7,535 nucleotides of DNA from an uncultured Opitutia bacterium (GTDB taxonomy: Bacteria > Verrucomicrobiota > Verrucomicrobiia > Opitutales > UBA953), in the NCBI GenBank assembly GCA_903853185.1, contig CAINSX010000137.1, positions 1-7,535 on the forward strand. The letters are read 5' to 3'. The translations under genes were made by a program, and so were the position numbers. Of the stretch, positions 5,564 to 7,535 are shown one piece after another (within the stretch, counting starts at the first letter, position 1; every line of letters begins with the position of its first letter). The notes beneath the pieces are model-generated. The model was given only the letters and a program-made list of their open reading frames with translations, searched no databases and was not told where the DNA came from.

Positions 5564-6772
5564 ATGCGTACCCCCGTCCTCTTCCTCAGCCTGTTGCTGT
5601 CCGTCTGCGGCTTCGCCGCCACGCCTCCGCATCTCAAGCCAGAGGACGTCCTCACGCCGTTCGTGCAGCATGAGGAGCTCGCCGGTGCGGTCGCGCTCGT
5701 CGCGAATCGCGAGAAGGTGCTTTCGGTGACCGCGGTCGGTTTCGCCGACATCGAGGCCAAGAAGCCGATGAAAGAAGATTCCGTCTTCTGGATCGCTTCG
5801 CAATCCAAGGCCATGACCGCCATCGCCGTGCTCATGCTCGTCGACGAAGGCAAGATCGCCCTCGATGATCCGGTCGAGAAGTATCTGCCGGAATTCAAGG
5901 GCCAGCGCGTCGTTGGACCGAAGCCTGTCGTGAAGCCCGAGCTCAAGGACAAGAAGAAGGGCAAGGAAGTCGAAGCCAAGGCCGCTCCCTCGTCTGAGCC
6001 GGAGCCGATCGCCTCGCTTCACCCGATTACCATCCGCGAAGTGCTCTCGCACGTCAGCGGCTTGCCTTTCAAGTCCGAGGAAGAGAAGCCTACGCTCGAT
6101 GGCCTGCCGCTCGCGGACGCCGTGAAGACCTACGCTAAAGCCCCGCTCGCGACGCAGCCTGGTTCGCATTACCAGTACTCTAACGCTGGCATTAATACCG
6201 CCGCTCGCGTGCTCGAAGTCGTCAGCGGCATGCCCTACGAGGAGTTCATGCAGAAGCGCCTATTCGGTCCGCTGGGGATGAAGGATACCACCTTCTGGCC
6301 CAACGCCGAGCAGGTCTCGCGCCTCGCCAAGACCTACAAGCCTGATGCGACCAAGAAGAAGCTCGTGCTCGGTGGCCTCGGCCAGTTGCAGGCGGACCTC
6401 ACCGATCACCAGCATCGTTTCCCGATGCCTGCCGGTGGCCTGTTCTCGACCGCCAATGACGTCTCGCAATTCTGTCGCATGCTGCTCAATCGCGGTGAGC
6501 TCGATGGCCGACGCTACATCAGCATGAAATCCTTCGAGGCTCTTTCCGTGCGTCAGACCCCGCCCAATATCAAGGAGAGCTATAGTTTTGGCCTTTCGGT
6601 CAGCCCTGATGGCTTCGGCCACGGCGGCGCTCAGGCGACCAGTATGGATATCCGCACCAAGAACGGCATCGTCGTGATCTGGATGGTGCAGCACCAGGGT
6701 TTCCCCGGCGCCGGCAACAAGGCGCAGGGCGAGTACAAGAATTGGGCGATCAAAGAGTACGGCGCGAAATAG
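5564..6772 (+). CDS. Exported beta-lactamase-fold serine hydrolase (class C / esterase EstB type)
   Basis: A 402-residue protein. Residues 1-19 form a signal peptide (MRTPVLFLSLLLSVCGFAA), which selects this ATG over an in-frame start 46 codons upstream. The three catalytic motifs of the serine beta-lactamase/DD-peptidase fold are present: SQSK (79-82, S-x-x-K with nucleophile Ser79), YSN (205-207, Y-x-N) and HGG (353-355, in the place of KTG). The domain starts with a VALVANREKVL strand and ends with a helix (390-398). Between SxxK and YxN is a Lys/Glu/Pro-rich insertion (about 117-150) that looks like a flexible loop. Relatives include class C beta-lactamases, DD-carboxypeptidases and esterases; HGG is frequent in the esterase-like group, so antibiotic resistance should not be assumed. 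A cysteine at 15 follows LSV, a poor lipobox, so lipoprotein processing is unlikely. Spacers of 141 and 112 bp separate it from its neighbours. Confidence 0.87.
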   Translation: MRTPVLFLSLLLSVCGFAATPPHLKPEDVLTPFVQHEELAGAVALVANREKVLSVTAVGFADIEAKKPMKEDSVFWIASQSKAMTAIAVLMLVDEGKIALDDPVEKYLPEFKGQRVVGPKPVVKPELKDKKKGKEVEAKAAPSSEPEPIASLHPITIREVLSHVSGLPFKSEEEKPTLDGLPLADAVKTYAKAPLATQPGSHYQYSNAGINTAARVLEVVSGMPYEEFMQKRLFGPLGMKDTTFWPNAEQVSRLAKTYKPDATKKKLVLGGLGQLQADLTDHQHRFPMPAGGLFSTANDVSQFCRMLLNRGELDGRRYISMKSFEALSVRQTPPNIKESYSFGLSVSPDGFGHGGAQATSMDIRTKNGIVVIWMVQHQGFPGAGNKAQGEYKNWAIKEYGAK

Positions 6773-6803
6773 TTGACCGGTTGATAAGTTGGCCAGTTGG
6801 TCG
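6772..6803. repeat. Degenerate 8-bp tandem repeat (GTTGnnnn, 4 units)
   Basis: Four contiguous octamers, GTTGACCG, GTTGATAA, GTTGGCCA and GTTGGTCG, share the first four bases. The array begins on the last base of the serine hydrolase's TAG stop. Its placement over a stop codon mirrors the heptamer array at 126-153. Function unknown. Confidence 0.6.
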
Positions 6804-6838
6804 GGGGTACGATGGTGGACAGGATTGCCTCCCTTGTG

Positions 6839-6860
6839 ACTTGGGTGACGCCAAGTTGGC
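6839..6860. promoter_or_regulatory. Overlapping palindromes upstream of the second phosphatase gene
   Basis: ACTTGG (6839-6844) and CCAAGT (6851-6856) form a perfect 6-bp stem around GTGACG. They overlap a perfect palindrome GCCAA-G-TTGGC (6850-6860). The element ends 24 bp before the start codon, a plausible operator or leader hairpin position. The two structures are mutually exclusive as hairpins. No promoter boxes were recognised. Confidence 0.35.
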
Positions 6861-6884
6861 TTAATTCGATGTCAGGATGGTAGC

Positions 6885-7490
6885 ATGACGCTCCCCGTGC
6901 GCCACCCCTTCATCCGTGCTTTTCATGCGGCCGGCTTACTTGCTCTCGCCGTTCTGTTATTTCTAGGTGGCGCCTATGGCTACGTCCACGGCGGCGGCAA
7001 TTTCCATGAAGTCGAGAAGGGCGTGCTCTATCGTTCTTCTTGGCTTGGCGCCGAAGGCTTGGAAAAGGCGATTGCCCGGTATGGGGTGAAGTCGGTGCTG
7101 AATCTCTGCGGCGAGCAGCCTGGTGATGCCTGGTATGACGGTGAGACGAAGGTCGCCCGCCAGCATGGAATCGTTTTCCGTAGCTTGGCTCTTTCCGCCA
7201 ATACCGAGCTGGATGTCAAACAGGTGGCGGAGCTTGTCGAAGCCCTGCGCGACGCCCCGAAGCCTCTGCTGATCCATTGCCGCGCGGGTTCCGACCGGAC
7301 TGGCCTAGCCTGTGCCATCTATGTCGCCTCGCATGGCGGCTCATATCGTGACGCCTGCGAACAGCTTTCCCTCTACTACGGTCACTTCCCCTATTTCGGG
7401 AGCAGGAGCATGGCGATGGACGTGACCCTCGAGCGCTTCTATGAAAGCGTGGCAGGTCGGCGGGTCGTGACTCAGGCGGAATCGAGGTAG
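6885..7490 (+). CDS. Membrane-anchored CX5R dual-specificity/tyrosine phosphatase (paralog 2)
   Basis: A 201-residue protein of the same layout as the gene at 3665-4273. A basic N-terminus (R6, R11) precedes a transmembrane helix (about 13-34), then the catalytic domain, predicted periplasmic. Shared landmarks are HEVEKGVLYRS (41-51), VLNLCGE (71-77), WYD (83-85), the P-loop HCRAGSDRTG (131-140; Cys132, Arg138) and GHFPY (166-170) followed by an AMD turn. In the 33-residue block around the P-loop (115-147 here, 116-148 in the other), 25 residues are identical. The P-loop centre RAG is closer to the PTEN/PTPMT1-like HCxAG form than the GSG of paralog 1, so substrates may differ. An AGGA motif 7 nt before the ATG is a plausible ribosome-binding site. 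The remaining 45 bases of the window hold nothing I can identify. Confidence 0.85.
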   Translation: MTLPVRHPFIRAFHAAGLLALAVLLFLGGAYGYVHGGGNFHEVEKGVLYRSSWLGAEGLEKAIARYGVKSVLNLCGEQPGDAWYDGETKVARQHGIVFRSLALSANTELDVKQVAELVEALRDAPKPLLIHCRAGSDRTGLACAIYVASHGGSYRDACEQLSLYYGHFPYFGSRSMAMDVTLERFYESVAGRRVVTQAESR

Positions 7491-7535
7491 GGTTAAGCGT
7501 GGGGCGGTCGCTCAAGGGGAGACCGGAAGCCGGAA

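Noticed and set aside
5438..6169. Minus-strand open frame of 243 codons opposite the serine hydrolase gene
   Set aside because: Arg-rich shadow with no domain; the plus frame has all three catalytic motifs.
5564..6772. Calling the serine hydrolase an antibiotic-resistance beta-lactamase (ampC)
   Set aside because: The third motif is HGG rather than KTG and there is no ampR-like neighbour. The fold includes many esterases and peptidases, so a resistance claim is unsupported.
1..7535. Defence system, prophage, insertion sequence or CRISPR array
   Set aside because: No nuclease, helicase, integrase, transposase, regularly spaced repeats or terminal inverted repeats were seen. The content is envelope and metabolic genes.

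Overview
**Organism.** The window is GC-rich bacterial DNA with long spurious antisense reading frames. Most starts lack a clear Shine-Dalgarno motif. The gene content is a secreted ThuA-like protein, a Sel1-repeat membrane protein, exported proteins with no clear family, and a large-insert serine hydrolase. Together with an LptF/LptG-type permease, this indicates a Gram-negative (diderm) bacterium. The mix fits Verrucomicrobiota (Opitutae-like) or a neighbouring PVC lineage. That assignment is inference from style, not from a marker gene.

**Left part (1-2564).** The window opens with the last 43 codons of a plus-strand gene, possibly a glycerolipid acyltransferase. It converges on a minus-strand gene for a secreted ThuA-like protein (193-1275). 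The 59-bp gap holds degenerate 7-bp tandem repeats and a perfect 9-bp-stem hairpin. A related 7-bp repeat array lies on the other side of the ThuA gene, in the 121-bp divergent spacer that leads to a plus-strand secreted protein (1397-2299) with two DnaJ-type CxxC knuckles. That gene ends 7 bp from a convergent small minus-strand gene (2307-2564). The small gene has the best ribosome-binding site in the window and follows the Sel1-repeat gene.

**Middle (2565-3664).** A membrane-anchored coiled-coil/Sel1-repeat protein is encoded on the minus strand (2622-3452). A 212-bp divergent spacer with a few small repeats separates it from the right-hand block.

**Right part (3665-7490).** Four plus-strand genes all look dedicated to the cell envelope. 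They are a membrane-anchored CX5R phosphatase, an LptF/LptG-family permease starting 3 nt after it, an exported beta-lactamase-fold serine hydrolase, and a second, paralogous membrane-anchored CX5R phosphatase. By the positive-inside rule both phosphatase domains should face the periplasm. The pairing suggests that they act on an envelope lipid or glycan phosphate linked to lipopolysaccharide export. This is the most interesting hypothesis in the window; the substrate cannot be read from sequence.

No RNA gene, insertion sequence, CRISPR array or phage gene was seen. No stretch over 300 bases lacks a gene.
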